A stretch of 64,000 bases of DNA from Amylostereum areolatum. Taxonomy: Eukaryota > Basidiomycota > Agaricomycetes > Russulales > Stereaceae. Every line of letters begins with the position of its first letter. The stretch's first letter is position 1. The notes under the pieces are model-generated. The model was not told where the DNA came from, made no database searches, and saw nothing but the letters and a program-made list of their open reading frames with translations. Both the position numbers and the translations under genes were made by a program. Location: assembly GCA_012932865.1 (NCBI GenBank), contig SAXG01000002.1, forward strand, positions 2,232,001 through 2,296,000. Direction: 5' to 3'. Positions 10,707 to 21,310 of this stretch are shown here, in pieces.

Positions 10707-13700
10707 CTAGACAGCTGGCCCTTTGAGTGTCGGACTCCTTTGCGCAGTTCCCGTCACCTCGCCCATCTCCACATCCCGCGCGGGGGGATGCAACGCCTCG
10801 CTGTCCGACCCGGATGCAGCGCCTGCGGCTTCATCGGGCCTGGTACCAACCCCTGGCAGTGTTGTGGGGTCCACCTCGATAGGGCTGACCCGTGCGGCGC
10901 CCGGCAGGGGGTCTACGGGCTCCATGGCGGCGTCAGCATCCTGGTGAAGACTCCTGGCTACCTCGAATTCCGCCCTGGCCGTGTCATACTGCTCCTGTGC
11001 TGCGACCCGGCGAACGTCCGAGCTGTCTTCGATCTCCGCGGTGAGTTGATCTAGTAGCTTGCGCGCGGCAATGAGTACCTCGAATGCCTCCGTTTCCCGA
11101 GCGACTGCGCTGTCTCGCGCTGCCAAAGAGGCGGGCGTCCACGGGGGTGATGGCGAGCGAGCCGTGATGCGTGGGGGAGGAGACCGGCGGCGGGCGCCCT
11201 GCTTGCACGGGACGCGACTACGACGTGTCGCCTTCTCCCGTTTTGACAGGAGTGCGGGACGGGACGGCGTGGAGACGGGGGACGCGATTGTGGCAGCCGC
11301 CGGAGACTCCTCTGGCAGGGAAACGCCATCGCACGAGGCGGCCGGCCCGGTGAGGGGTGACCCACCTTTATCTCCGTCGTCGCGGGGGGGGTGGGTGTCC
11401 ACCATCTCAACATCGCTCGCTTGACTGTCGGCGGTTCTTGCGGTTGTACCGGGCCCAGCTGCCGAAGCCCTAGCTATGTCAATGCCCCAGCCGACATCAG
11501 GAGACGTTGTAGGCTCCGAAACCACGGGCAAGGCAGACGCACTGAGCGGTGCGTCGGCCATGATCGGCACACCCCGTGCCAATGGCGAGGAGTTCATCCC
11601 CAGGCTATGGAGCGGAGAGTGCCTCCTATCCAAGGGATGCAGGCTTGACCCAGCGGCAATGGGAGGTGGAAACAGAGCCGCTTGTGGCGAGCCGCTGCGT
11701 GAGCCTGGGAGGAGGAGGGGAGACAACGCCGGTGATGGAGGGATAAGGTCAGGGGCCAACTCCAGCCCAGGAATGTTAGCGCGGCGAAGGGCCGCAGTTA
11801 GCGCCTTTACGACCTGCATAGCGGCGGAAGTTTCCGCTCGCGCCTTCGCAAGATGGCGAGCTGAATCTGCCGCTTCTCGACGCAAGACCCCAATTTCATC
11901 CCGCGCGGCAGCCGCGATGACCCGGGCCTCATCTGCGACCTTCTGGGCGTTCTCCTGGACCGCGAGCCAGGCTCTGCGGTCTTCTGGGGGGAGGTACACG
12001 GCCTGGTGGGGGACGACATCCGGGCGAAGGGGAACTTGTACCACGACGGAGGCAGGGGACTCCGGTGGCCGCGAAGGGGCCGTTGAAGGGCCGCGAGTCC
12101 ACGATGGACCCGAGGTTGCGGTGTCGCGAGATGGCGAACGAGCATGGCGAGAGTGGGACGCGGACGGCTTTCGACGCCGAGAGGATGGCCGGGGTGCCGT
12201 GCTTGTGGCGGCGGGGCCCTCTTCGTCGGAGGGGATGACGTCGGAATCGATATCTGCCTCGATGAGACCGTAGCGCTTAAACAGCCTGAAGGTCTCTTTG
12301 AACGGCAATTGGTTCATCGAGCAACGCCTCTTCCGCGTGCGGCACGAGAAGCAAGATCGCCGTTTCGTTAGGGTCGCCCCCCCTACAAAGCAAGGCATGT
12401 TGTCTTTCAAGCACTCCGAGCACCTGTCGTGCTTCGCACAGGGTCAATGTCTGTGACAAGCAACCTCCCGGGGAACTTACCTCCTTCAGGTCACCCATCT
12501 TGGTCTTCACTTGCGGCACGCTCGCAGTCTTCGCTTTCTTCCTTGCTGGGCCTTTGGATCTCAGGCGCCCGCGGGCTGGTGACATTTCCTGTGTGAAAGA
12601 CGGCGACGTTGCGCGGGAGGATCCGGCTCCGCGGGACTGCGACCGACGGCGGGAGTTATCACGCACGCGGCCGGAGCGGACATGCCCTTCGTCGTCACGA
12701 TAGCGGCCGGGGGGACCGGCCTGTACGATGGGCTCTGCGGGGATGGAAGCGGAGGCAGGCGCAATAGTGGGGGAAGTGGCGGGCGCTCCGGACAAATCGG
12801 GCTCCTCCGTGTCGGAGCGTGCACGTTTCTTCCCCTTCGCCCGGGTGCGCAAGATGCTGACGGGGTCTACGTGCGGACTTCTCACACAATCGGGCGGGGT
12901 GCCCTCCTCCAGTCTGATGTAGACGAGGCGCTCCAGCGGGAGAGCCAAAGTCATGCGGAGGAGCTCCTGACGGCTGGGGATCGATGGAAGGGGGGAAGCT
13001 GTACCCGGCCAGAACGTCTTCAACGAATAATACTCCGTGCAGTGGGGGACTATGCGCACCTGCTTCTGACCACCACGCCGACCATCCCGCCTGGTACAAC
13101 TCCGTTTCTTGAAGCAGCGTCGAGTTCGAGAATACCCCCAGTTGCGCGAGCTCCACGATGCCCGGCATCGTCTCCTTCCCCTGACGAGACGTCGGGATGC
13201 TGATAACGCGAATGGCGGGGTTTCCTCGGTCCACCGCCAGGTTGTCGATGTCGCCGAACATTTCTTGAATGTGGCCAGGTGCCTCTTCACCCCGTGTCCA
13301 CATCCGCCAGGCCACGACAGCATAGTCGCCCGCCCGCGGAGTGGCGAGAATCTTCGGCGACAAGGTCCCCTGCCCGACGTTAACGGACTCTCCGGTTTCG
13401 TCGTGGACGCAAAGGGCGTACTGACTCTGTTTCAGCCAAACATTGAGTCTCGCCTGACAATCTGAGATTCCTTCTGGGAAACATACCGCCAATGTACTTC
13501 CGTTCCGCATGTGTGCATCGTACGCCGCGGTATCCTTCGAGTCCGGCACCGCATCGACCATCTCACGGATCCGGAGTGACACCAGAGCACCCAGGCATTC
13601 TCGCCTTGACCAACTGAGCCGTCGAACGAGCCAGGCGAAGTCCGAGAGAGGAATCGTCCAGCCGGGGCGTCCGTTGTGTACGAGGCTCAGCTTGCGCTCC

Positions 13701-14315
13701 GCAAGGCCGTCCTCGGCGTCGGCATCCAGACCCACCGAGGTTTCGCTGGCCAAGGGGGGCGTGGTGTCGATGGGCGTTGCAGGGGGGTTGACACTGTCGA
13801 CGGGGAGGGACAGGTGGGCAGGGCCGGAACTGGCACCGTCAGGAGGGCGCATCGGGGCCGCCTCACGACCAAGGTCGGCGAAGGTACCGCCAGCGGACGG
13901 GACGCTGGACTGCGACGAGGTAGAGTGCTCAACGGCCACAGTTGGAGTGAGGAGGGGGCCTGCATCCTCCATTTGAACGTCGTCCGCAAATTTGGGAGGA
14001 CGGGACGGCTGCGATGGCGACGGAGCAGCGGGTATCGGCGTCGAACCAGGGCGAACGACAGGCTCAGAACCCGAGGTCGAGATGACCTTGCCACGGTATC
14101 ATAAGTTTGCGTCGCAGGCACCAGATATGTCGATGCACCTCGGACCGAGCTCCCTGCACGCCTTCCTCGACTCCCTGCATCTCCTGCGTGGTGTCTTTGC
14201 CTTTTTTGTCGTCCGTGGGGAGAGGCGGTGGCGAAACGCTGGTGGGCGTGTGTTCAACGGCGGATGGCTTGGCGAGCGATGGGAGAACGTCCGGTTCACT
14301 GCTTTGGGAGTGCAT
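10707..14315 (-). CDS. Large unrecognised protein with a cysteine cluster and coiled coil
   Basis: ATG at 14315 (MHSQSSEPDVLPSLAK); intron 14087-14138; exon 12481-14086; intron 12432-12480 (GTAAGT, branch ATTGAC, AAG); last exon to the stop at 10707. Both introns are phase 0. The middle exon is one base over a multiple of three, so a +1 change or a missed small intron lies near 13030-13320, where both frames are open. After intron 2 comes a cysteine cluster, DRCSECLKDNMPC ... RRSCFSCRTRKRRCSMN, resembling zinc-binding knuckles, then Ser/Arg-rich sequence, a coiled coil (WLAVQENAQKVADEARVIAA) and Pro/Ser-rich disorder. A nucleic-acid-binding role is inference. A near-identical copy of the C-terminal part is at 63162-64000, so the gene is repeated in the genome. 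Confidence 0.5.
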
Positions 14316-14516
14316 GATGACGGGGCAAAGTTCGTGGATGGGGAGGTAGTGATGGTTGGAGAGGAAGAGACGGTCCCAACTTCACCGGCGAGGAACAATT
14401 GCGGCACGTGGGCGTGGCATGACCCGCCGATCTCTTGCTTCGATCAGTCCAAGGCCAAGTTCGAACCTGCCCACATCCTTGACGTCCCCGGTCCCCTTGC
14501 CCATCTCTTTTAGCCC
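14316..14516. promoter_or_regulatory. Shared promoter of a divergent gene pair
   Basis: The 201 bp between the ATG of the minus-strand cysteine-cluster gene (14315) and the ATG of the plus-strand gene (14517) must hold both promoters if both starts are right. No clear TATA box is seen. Confidence 0.35.
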
Positions 14517-16284
14517 ATGTCGACGGCCCAGCAGCCACATCTGGAGGCCGTAGATGTACGTAGCACTCTCATTACTTCAGTACGATGCTGACGATCGGAC
14601 CAGAACGACGAGGACAGTCGGAGACGACACGTTCGTTTCCAAGAAGGTCGGTTCTGGAGATCGAGCTTAAGTTCTTTCTCTGACAACTTACTCTGTTGCG
14701 ACAGAAAACTCGCCGCACGCAGGGGGGAATGTAAGTCAGGAAGATCTGTTGAGTATGTCTAGGGTAAGGCGCCTCTTATCTAATGGCTTAACAAGCTTTT
14801 GCAGAAGACGCCTGGGCGCCCCTATTCAAACGGAAAAACAAGTCGAGAGTCGAGGTCAAACAAGAGCCTGTCGGTGAGTGGATTAACCGGGAGTTGGATC
14901 CGGACAGCGCTCACTGAAATTTACCACTGTAGAGGACGTGATGATGAGCGACACGAGCGCACTGCCGGCGGGAACGTCGGAGGATCCTATCAAAGGTTTG
15001 AGCACACATTCCGAGGTTTCCTCCCATTCACTCATCCCGTGGCCATGACAGAATCCGATTTCGGCAAGTACGGCGTGTTTGGGGCTCGTTTGCGAGGTGA
15101 GTCGTATCCATATCATGTTTTCCCGATATTTATCCTGCCTCAGAGAAAGCTATAGCAAAGAGAGGGAAGCCCGCTCCGGCATCGTCAGACGACATGCGTC
15201 CAAACGCGGACCACGATGCAGGAGCGTCTCTCGATCATTCCCGACTCCGTCCAGACCCCTCTCTTCGCGAAGCACCGCACCTACAGCCCTCGAGAAACAC
15301 GATGTCTGTGCCTGCTCCCCGAGCGGTCCCCTCGAGTCGTGGCGGGTTCTCCAGACCGCACGAGGGGGTATCCTCCCAAGAAAGCCGCGCAATTCGTGGA
15401 GCGGGCGACCTTGCCGCTCCCGCGCCCCGAGGGGAGTCGGTCCGCGGGGAGTCGGTCCGCGGGGAGTCTGTCCGCGCGGAGTCCTTCCGCGGGGAGTCGG
15501 TCCGCGGGGAGTCGGTCCGCGGGGAGTCGGTCCGCGGGGACTCTGTCTGCGGGGAGCCAGTACGCGAAGGCACCCCAGCGGGCAATGGACCATCGGCCTC
15601 TGACGATCGTGCTGAGAACAGCGCGACTGATTTCAAAAGGAAGGGCAGGGGTGCGCATCCTGGTCGACGATATACAATTTAGTTGATGATGACCTTCACC
15701 GAGCAGCATACAGCCCGCGGTTATTGACAAGCGGGGCCGCCTGCGGACCTATCCCCGCCACGGCGGACCCTCTTCGGGAGACCTTTACACAGCAGGAACT
15801 TCACAAGTCGGCGGACGGACTGCGCAGGATGATGCTCAGGTACGATCGAACGGCTGTTGTAAACCGGGTAATGGAGGGCAACGCAGCCACCCGACGGGCG
15901 TATTTGGAGGAGCCAGAACGGGAACGGAGGCTCAACGTCACCTCCCTCATTGCAGAGGCATCCATTCGTCCCAGCATTGGCGAGTATCTGCCGCAGCTCG
16001 CTGGGTCCGAAAAAAGTCGATCCTTTCAGAAGGCGTTATACCGGGGCCACATGCCGTTTCGTATCGCCCAGGTCTCCGCACACGAAGAAATGATCGCCCT
16101 GAATGAGGAAATAGAGGAGGTGACGAAGATCCTTGCGGATTTTAAGCATGTGGAAGACGAAATCTCCCTTTTGGTGGAAGATCTGGAAGCAAGACTTGTC
16201 CCGCGGCGGAGGTACACCGAGTGCGTCTTGGACCCTTTTCCCACGGCTACTCTGGCAGACGACTCGACGAAGATGGATATTTAA
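14517..16284 (+). CDS. Unrecognised multi-exon protein with GESVR pentapeptide repeats and a C-terminal coiled coil
   Basis: ATG at 14517 (MSTAQQPHLEAVD), intron 14556-14603, then short exons separated by introns with clear GT..AG ends (14754-14804, 14874-14932, 14995-15051, 15102-15144). Coding pieces: DAWAPLFKRKNKSRVEVKQE, DVMMSDTSALPAGTSEDPIK, ESDFGKYGVFGARLR, EKAIAKRGKPAPASSDD. The long exon from 15145 carries nine 15 bp units giving GESVR repeats (15431-15565). After an intron near 15661-15727 the last exon contains ELHKSADGLRRMMLRYDRTA, YLEEPERERRLNVTSLIAEA and a coiled coil (EEMIALNEEIEEVTKILADF), stop 16282-16284. Exon joins before 14805 are not fully in phase in my reading. Function unknown; arranged back to back with the cysteine-cluster gene. 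Confidence 0.5.
15431..15565. repeat. 15 bp minisatellite inside a coding exon, nine units
   Basis: Nine consecutive 15 bp units with consensus GGGGAGTCGGTCCGC; variants change one to four bases (GCGGAGTCCTTCCGC, GGGGACTCTGTCTGC, GGGGAGCCAGTACGC). Being a multiple of three, it keeps frame and encodes GESVR repeats. CCGC/GGGG junctions recreate CCGCGG, linking it to the dispersed array family. Confidence 0.9.
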
Positions 16285-16851
16285 GGCGGTGGACCAGGGC
16301 CTACTTTGCGCATAACGTTTTTCTTTTGTTTCTCGGTTGTGTCAGGATATCAATCATCAGTCGTGTGTGCATAGCATCCAGTGAGGCAACCAGTGACATG
16401 CCCGGGTTTTCTGAAAATAGTTCTGAGAGAGAGCTCAATGTCATTGCAGTGTACACGTCAGCCACGGCATGTTTATATACCGCCGGACAGCGAGAGAGTC
16501 GGAAACAAGAGACGCTAACGGGAGCGCAAAGCTACCGTGGATACGTAGTTGAACGTCGAGGCGAGACCCCGTTCGTTGGACAGCGTGCGAGATCCTGGCA
16601 GAACGTCAACTGCACCGCACTGAAATACAATGTCGGTGGTCGAGCTGAAATGGAGTGAGCCAGACATTGTGTCCACTCTCCGCGGTGAAGCTCCTCCTCC
16701 GCCTCAGCCTTGACACCGAAGCGACCCATTAGAGTAAATATGAGTTTCTCCATGCCGTCGCAAAGAATCTAGCTGATAGGCTTAGCGCAATGGTGAAACT
16801 TTACGCTTCCGTCACGGCTTATATCCAGTATTGATGGTGCCCGAAGCTCTT
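16285..16851. other. Gene-free stretch between two genes
   Basis: No reading frame with coding character. Holds the 3' flank of the plus-strand gene and the 3' flank of the minus-strand candidate. Nothing else recognised. Confidence 0.4.
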
Positions 16852-17416
16852 CTATGGTGGGTTGGGAAGGTGCGTAGGGTTCAGGAAGGGACAGTCGTCC
16901 TGGGCCACAAATGAGATCTTCGGGGTAAATGTTCCAATAATCCTGGCTGTCCTCGTCGTCTTAAGCGGAACAGCAGCGATGATGTCTGGATCCTTGATGA
17001 GATCCACACCTGTGGACGGGGTCAGAGCACCCTGATCTCCACCTCCAACGACAGCGAATCGTTCCATGGCTTCATCTTGAATAGCCGGGGCTGGGTTGCC
17101 GCTTCCAGCAGGATCCGCGAGCGCAGGAGTCGGCGGCAGTTCAGACTTGCAAAAGTCGAGAAAAACTTTGACAAGTTCCTGGATGCTTTTGCCAACACGC
17201 CTCCGGATATTGTGGCCTTGGTGTATAGAAAATACTTCGGAAATGGCCTCTGGTTGACGGAAACGTAAGCGATTCTTGGAATCCGAGAAGAAACTATCTA
17301 CGCACCGCGCGCGCTGCACCAGCTGCCGCCGCCTTCGCAAGCAGCGCAAGTAGCTTCTTGATCCTCTTCTCCGCCTCCTGTACGGCCACATCGTGTTCGG
17401 CCGCATCGAACGGCAT
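16852..17416 (-). CDS. Possible two-exon gene on the minus strand, unrecognised
   Basis: ATG at 17416 gives MPFDAAEHDVAVQEAEKRIK and an Ala-rich helix (LLALLAKAAAAGAARA); a GTGCGT donor at 17305 and CAG acceptor at 17250 are plausible. Downstream one minus frame reads EAISEVFSIHQGHNI, SIQELVKVFLDFCKSELPPT and ends at 16852, but splicing in phase leads to a different frame (RPFPKYFLYTKATISGG). The plus strand also has a coding-like frame at 17077-17268 (AKVEKNFDKFLDAFANTPPD), so strand is not certain. Confidence 0.25.
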
Positions 17417-17454
17417 GGGGGGAGAGCGCTGCCCATGTGAGGGAAGAGCCCCTC

Positions 17455-17565
17455 CGCGGTAGATGCCCGTGGAGCGCCCATCCGCGGAGAGGCAATCCTC
17501 GGGGAGTCTGTCCGCGGGGAGTCCGCCCGTCGGGAGCTCATCCGCGGGGAGTCACGCTGTCCCCG
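17455..17565. repeat. CCGCGG-type array, about seven 15 bp units
   Basis: Degenerate units similar to the 15431-15565 minisatellite (GGGGAGTCTGTCCGC, GGGGAGTCCGCCCGT, CGGGAGCTCATCCGC). Runs straight into the 44 bp minisatellite. Confidence 0.65.
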
Positions 17566-17569
17566 TTGC

Positions 17570-17877
17570 GCGGCCGCGTCGTGGGGTACGGAAGGGAGTA
17601 ATGTCCCCTCCGTGCGGCCGTATCGAAGGGTACGGAAGGGATATATATTCCCTGCGTGCGGCCGCATCGAAGGGTACGGAGGGGAGAGATTTCTCCTCTG
17701 CGCGGCCGCATCGTGGGGTACGGGAAGTGGAGATTTCTCCTTCCTCCGGCCGCGTCGTGGGGTACGGGGAGGAGAGATTTCGCGACTGTGCGGCCGCATG
17801 GTGATGTACGGAAGGGGGACATCTCTACTTCGTGCGGCTGCATCGTGGGGTATGGGGAGAAAGACCTACTCCGGTCG
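17570..17877. repeat. 44 bp minisatellite, seven units
   Basis: GCGGCCGC (or one-base variants) recurs at 17570, 17614, 17658, 17702, 17746, 17790 and 17834, a strict 44 bp period, each followed by ATCG..GGGTACGG and a variable GAGA.ATTTCTCC segment. Since 44 is not a multiple of three, all six frames stay open across the array, which creates misleading open frames on both strands. Confidence 0.93.
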
Positions 17878-18112
17878 CAGTGCGGCCAGACCGTAAGTAA
17901 TGCAAATCCGTCTCTACAAAGGGCCATTATGTTCGGGTGGGCCGCACGGAGGCTCGGTCCATTGAAATATGTTACCAACCGCCCGGCCGAACTGTAAGCC
18001 AATACGACCGGATCGTTGGACATGGTAGGATGTCGGAACGCGGCCGCGCGCGGCTGGACCGTTTTCCAAGGGCCTTTGTCACCCTTGGCTGCATTGTGTA
18101 TTACTGACAATG

Positions 18113-18517
18113 TCACTGAATGGGCTCAGCCTGCACAGTGTCGTCATCGTCCTCGTTGCCAGAGGGGCTTGAGTCAGAATCGGACTCAGCGATGCGCGGC
18201 GACGGTAGGACGCCGCCGCAACAGCTGCTGCACCGTCCACAATCCTTCAGGTTTCTCGGGTTGTCATAACTGGGGTTGATTTGACGGGCAAGGCAGAACG
18301 CCGCGAGCTTGGGAAGAGAAAATGGCATACATAGTGCCAACGTCTTTAGGCGCCTGCTATTCTGTAGCACGACGAGATCCCGCTGGGAGCTTTCTCTTTG
18401 CTGGTGGACGAGTTCTGCCAGAGCGGAGGGGTTCGTTGGTGGTGGCAGGCGCGGCATGTGTCGATGTACACCGCCGGACGAAGTCAACCCTGACTCAGTA
18501 CTGCAGCCGGTCGGCAC
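18113..18517 (-). CDS. Possible 134 aa protein or 3' exon, unrecognised
   Basis: Reads PSALAELVHQQRESSQRDL, LVVLQNSRRLKTLALCMPFS, then a cysteine motif DCGRCSSCCGG and an acidic tail (ESDSDSSPSGNEDDDDTV). Composition shifts from helical to Cys-rich to acidic are typical of coding. The start may be internal to a larger gene disrupted upstream by the adjacent 18619-20151 element. Not recognised. Confidence 0.35.
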   Translation of the reverse strand: MPTGCSTESGLTSSGGVHRHMPRLPPPTNPSALAELVHQQRESSQRDLVVLQNSRRLKTLALCMPFSLPKLAAFCLARQINPSYDNPRNLKDCGRCSSCCGGVLPSPRIAESDSDSSPSGNEDDDDTVQAEPIQ

Positions 18518-18618
18518 TTCGTCAGGGCTTCTGTCGGCGCCGTGTTATCCTAATTCGGACAGGGATGTCCCGGGGCCGACACGCAGTACTCCGTCGGTAG
18601 CCTGTCAGCACCGTGTCA

Positions 18619-20151
18619 GGCCCAGTCAAAAGTCGCTCGATAGGATCGGATACAAATACGATACAGACTGATACAATACAATACAATACGATACGATTGA
18701 GAAATCGGTCGAATGAACTGATACGACTACGATACAGACAGATACAAACAGATACAGATAGATACGCTTCATCCTTGCTCCATCTTTCCATCATTCTTAT
18801 TCTTGTTCGCTCTCACTCGACTAATAAGCAAGTGGACGGCCGACGTCTCGACGCGCGACGGTCGACAACTTAGACTCTCGACTCTCGAGTAAATAAGTGT
18901 TCGTTCCACTTATTCATTTTGTCGTCGAGTTGCCCTTTGTGTTTGCTTTGTGTACTCTTGTGTACGCATCCCTCGGGCTACCCTCTTCGACTCTTTTGCC
19001 TTCCTCCTTCGTTCCACCCAGTGACCCACCACATCACCGTCACTCTCTTCACTCAACCTTTTTGATTCAACACCTTCGCAGCATCCAGCTTCGTCTCATT
19101 GCCCCGCACGCCTGCCACCACCACCATCGCGCTGCCATATTCCCATCAAGCTTGCTCCCTGCTGTTACAACGTCCGCGCCCCCGCCACCATACACGGTTC
19201 CAGCTTTCTGCCACACCCGTGTCCTTTTATTCGGCAGGTACGCCCCTTTTTGACTGTCTAATGCTAGATTAGCACAGCATGGGTGTAGCGCGAGGTGTTT
19301 GCCCAGTCCAAGGCATACGAGGCCACAGCGCGCGAGGCGGTCGAGGAGTGCAAAACGACTGGCTCGGGGAAGGGTGTACTGATGCCACCGCTGCAGCCGC
19401 CGTCCTACCCACCCCTCCTCGCGATCCTGATGTGGATGTTCCGGGACAAGTACAAGAACCCCCACTTCCTGCTGGCGATGTTCGACCACGCGCGCCACCT
19501 CTCCATCTCGTCGTACGTCTTCGGGTGCATGACGCCTGCATGCAACCATCTCCTCGATGCTTCTGTGACATCCGCGGCATGCTCGAGGTCCTCGTGCTCT
19601 TCCCAGCACTTCGAATGCCTCTGCTGCATGGTACGCCCATCCCTGCCGTGTAGCACAAAGTTCCTGCACTGACCAGATCTCCGTCTAGCTTCGCTTCCCT
19701 GCCACATTCGCGCCTCCCTCTACCCATGCCCCCATGTCAACGTAGTATATACACGCTTTCCTTATACCTGTCGTGCCCTGTGCCGATAGACCAATTGTAG
19801 CATACTAAATGACAATAATAAATTTATTTCACTCGAAAGAGCTCAAAGAAAGGACCAAAAACAGTGGCAAAGAACCCGAAAAGCAACCAAAAGGGGCAGA
19901 AACTACTGCTGGCAGGCACACCTAAGCCCAATAATAGCAAACCTAGGTCGAAAAGGTCGGATACAAAAAGATAGGATAGTTAGCGTATCGGATTGTATCG
20001 GACGGAAGCTCGATACGAACGGATAGGATCCACTAGAACGGCAACTTTCCTGATACGATCCGGACTCGGCGCTTAACGTCGTTCGTATCGGTTCGTATCG
20101 TTATGTATCATGTTTGGTATCGGATCCTATCGACGGACTTTTGACTGGGCC
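18619..20151. mobile_element. 1.53 kb terminal-inverted-repeat element with GATAC-rich ends
   Basis: Left end GGCCCAGTCAAAAGTC.. at 18619 is matched by ..GACTTTTGACTGGGCC ending at 20151; the inverted repeat continues to GATAGGATC.GATAC, about 37 bp. TCA occurs directly outside both ends (18616-18618 and 20152-20154), a likely 3 bp target duplication. Subterminal regions are packed with GATAC motifs in one orientation at the left (18640-18770) and GTATC/GATAC at the right (19960-20130). No transposase is seen, so it is non-autonomous. The superfamily is not settled; 3 bp duplications occur in Harbinger and CACTA groups. Confidence 0.8.
19283..19672 (+). pseudogene. Gene fragment carried inside the TIR element
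   Basis: A coding-like frame, FAQSKAYEATAREAVEECKT then PPSYPPLLAILMWMFRDKYK and FLLAMFDHARHLSISSYVFG, follows a plausible splice acceptor (GATTAGCACAG at 19269-19279). Upstream 18890-19240 has pyrimidine-rich exon/intron-like sequence on the same strand. Its position inside the inverted repeats suggests captured host sequence or the element's own remnant protein. Not recognised. Confidence 0.4.
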
Positions 20152-20270
20152 TCAGGGCGCCTGTGCCGGCCTGACCCCGCCAGGATCGGCGGCGGATTCG
20201 GCGCTGCAGTGGATAGGACCTGATGGGTCCATCACGAGTACTGAGTTCCCGCCTCGAGGCCACCTCGAGC

Positions 20271-20530
20271 TCAATCACGTGATCGGAACCCGTCCTCGAG
20301 TCCAACCCGTCGCGAGTTCGACCCGCCCCGCGGCAACACTACTAACTGGGGTTTGTTTGCTGTGCTAGGACCGAGGCCGATTTGTCTCCGAAAGACCAAT
20401 TTCCCTTTCTGATATGCAGCTACGCCGGCTCCCACCTTGCACCGTATGTTCTCGGTCATGAGGGACCCATCTGTGTAGACTACCAGGCGAGCCGCGTTCC
20501 GTTCTAGGACTCGCACCTTAGCCTTGTGGG
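20271..20530 (-). pseudogene. LINE-type RNase H domain fragment
   Basis: The minus strand reads LVVYTDGSLMTENI followed by KVGAGVAAYQKGKLVFRRQI and GLGPSTAN, the first strands of a type I RNase H as found at the C-terminus of fungal non-LTR retrotransposon polyproteins: YTDGS carries the first catalytic Asp. The rest of the domain is missing or out of frame. A related sequence (CCAGAAGA.AGTCGTTCTG) just beyond at 20534-20560 also occurs near the LINE remnants at 46886 and 47912. Confidence 0.6.
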
Positions 20531-20589
20531 CGCTGACCTAACCAGAAGATAGTCGTTCTGCAAGAGGCGGTGTGTATGGTCCGAGGGCT

Positions 20590-20652
20590 TACACAACAAA
20601 CCTGCGGCTATTGGCCCTGACCGGGAAAGGCGGGGGGAAAGGGGTGATGCGC
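20590..20652. repeat. Solo end of a MITE related to the 59584-59877 element
   Basis: ACAACAAACCTGCGGCTATTGGCCCTGACCGGGAAA... to GGGGTGATG matches one terminal repeat of the element at 59584-59877 with a few changes. A shorter reverse match (GTTTGCTGTGCTAGG) lies at 20354-20370. Confidence 0.55.
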
Positions 20653-20672
20653 ATATCAATGCGTATCATGAT

Positions 20673-20730
20673 GACAATGAACGAAGTAACGTCGGTATAA
20701 CGACAATGAACGAAGTAACGTCGGTATAAC
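20673..20730. repeat. Perfect 29 bp tandem duplication
   Basis: GACAATGAACGAAGTAACGT.. is present twice in a row with a period of 29 bp (20673-20701 and 20702-20730). Confidence 0.9.
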
Positions 20731-21310
20731 ACATACATAAACTTTGATGATCCGACAACGAAGAAGTTAAATCTAATTCAATACGTGCGCTCGCTCGCGC
20801 GCACGGACCAGGCCCGATGGAGAATTGCGAATTCGTTGGTGGTCGAGATCGGGTAGGAAGAACCGCTTGTTGTCTTCACATCCGCATCGAAAGCTGCAAG
20901 GGGATGGTCAAGGACTCGATACCCAATAGTAGTTAGAAGTCTTGGTACGCAGGGCCTCAAGGCCTCAGCGGACTCAGGGTAAGCTTGGTCAGATCACCTA
21001 TGGACGTCCCTCGCCGCGGATTTTGGGAGATGGATTCGAGATTCAATTCAGTGGAAGCTATACGCTGTCAGACGCTGTCACACAGATATGGACTAGGCAC
21101 GAATCAAGATGAATCGGATGGAGGGGCCGGGCACGGGGAGCCGGTCGGAATTACGTACATAGGGGCATTGCTCAACATTCAAAAGCATTCCGGGTGTCCT
21201 CTGATCATCTCCCTCACCCCCTTCAAAGCTATTTCCTATCATCAGAGTAAGGACTCTCTTCATCAGCGCTCAGCTACAATCGACCTCACTAGAAGTAGGT
21301 GCAGAAGGTG
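20731..21310. other. Gene-free stretch
   Basis: No coding frame supported and no repeat recognised; probably intergenic and promoter sequence of the gene starting at 21311. Confidence 0.4.

Larger units (their letters stand above)
9451..11545. repeat. Left copy of a long direct repeat (partner 62485-64000)
   Basis: Starts exactly where the inverted arm ends. Bases 9457-9617 match 62489-62645 with scattered changes, and 10191-11545 match 62646-64000 at a constant offset of 52455 with only a few substitutions (for example at 10264 and 11284). Bases 9618-10190 have no counterpart in the right copy. The partner runs off the end of the window, so the full length is unknown. Confidence 0.93.

Noticed and set aside
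15431..15565. CRISPR-like array
   Set aside because: Units are contiguous with no spacers; eukaryotic minisatellite.
15079..15730. Alternative RGVGPRG or RLPAD repeat proteins in the other frames
   Set aside because: Same 15 bp minisatellite read in other frames; only the GESVR frame connects to flanking exons.
17538..18116. Repeat-rich open frames on both strands
   Set aside because: Produced by the 44 bp minisatellite, which is open in every frame.
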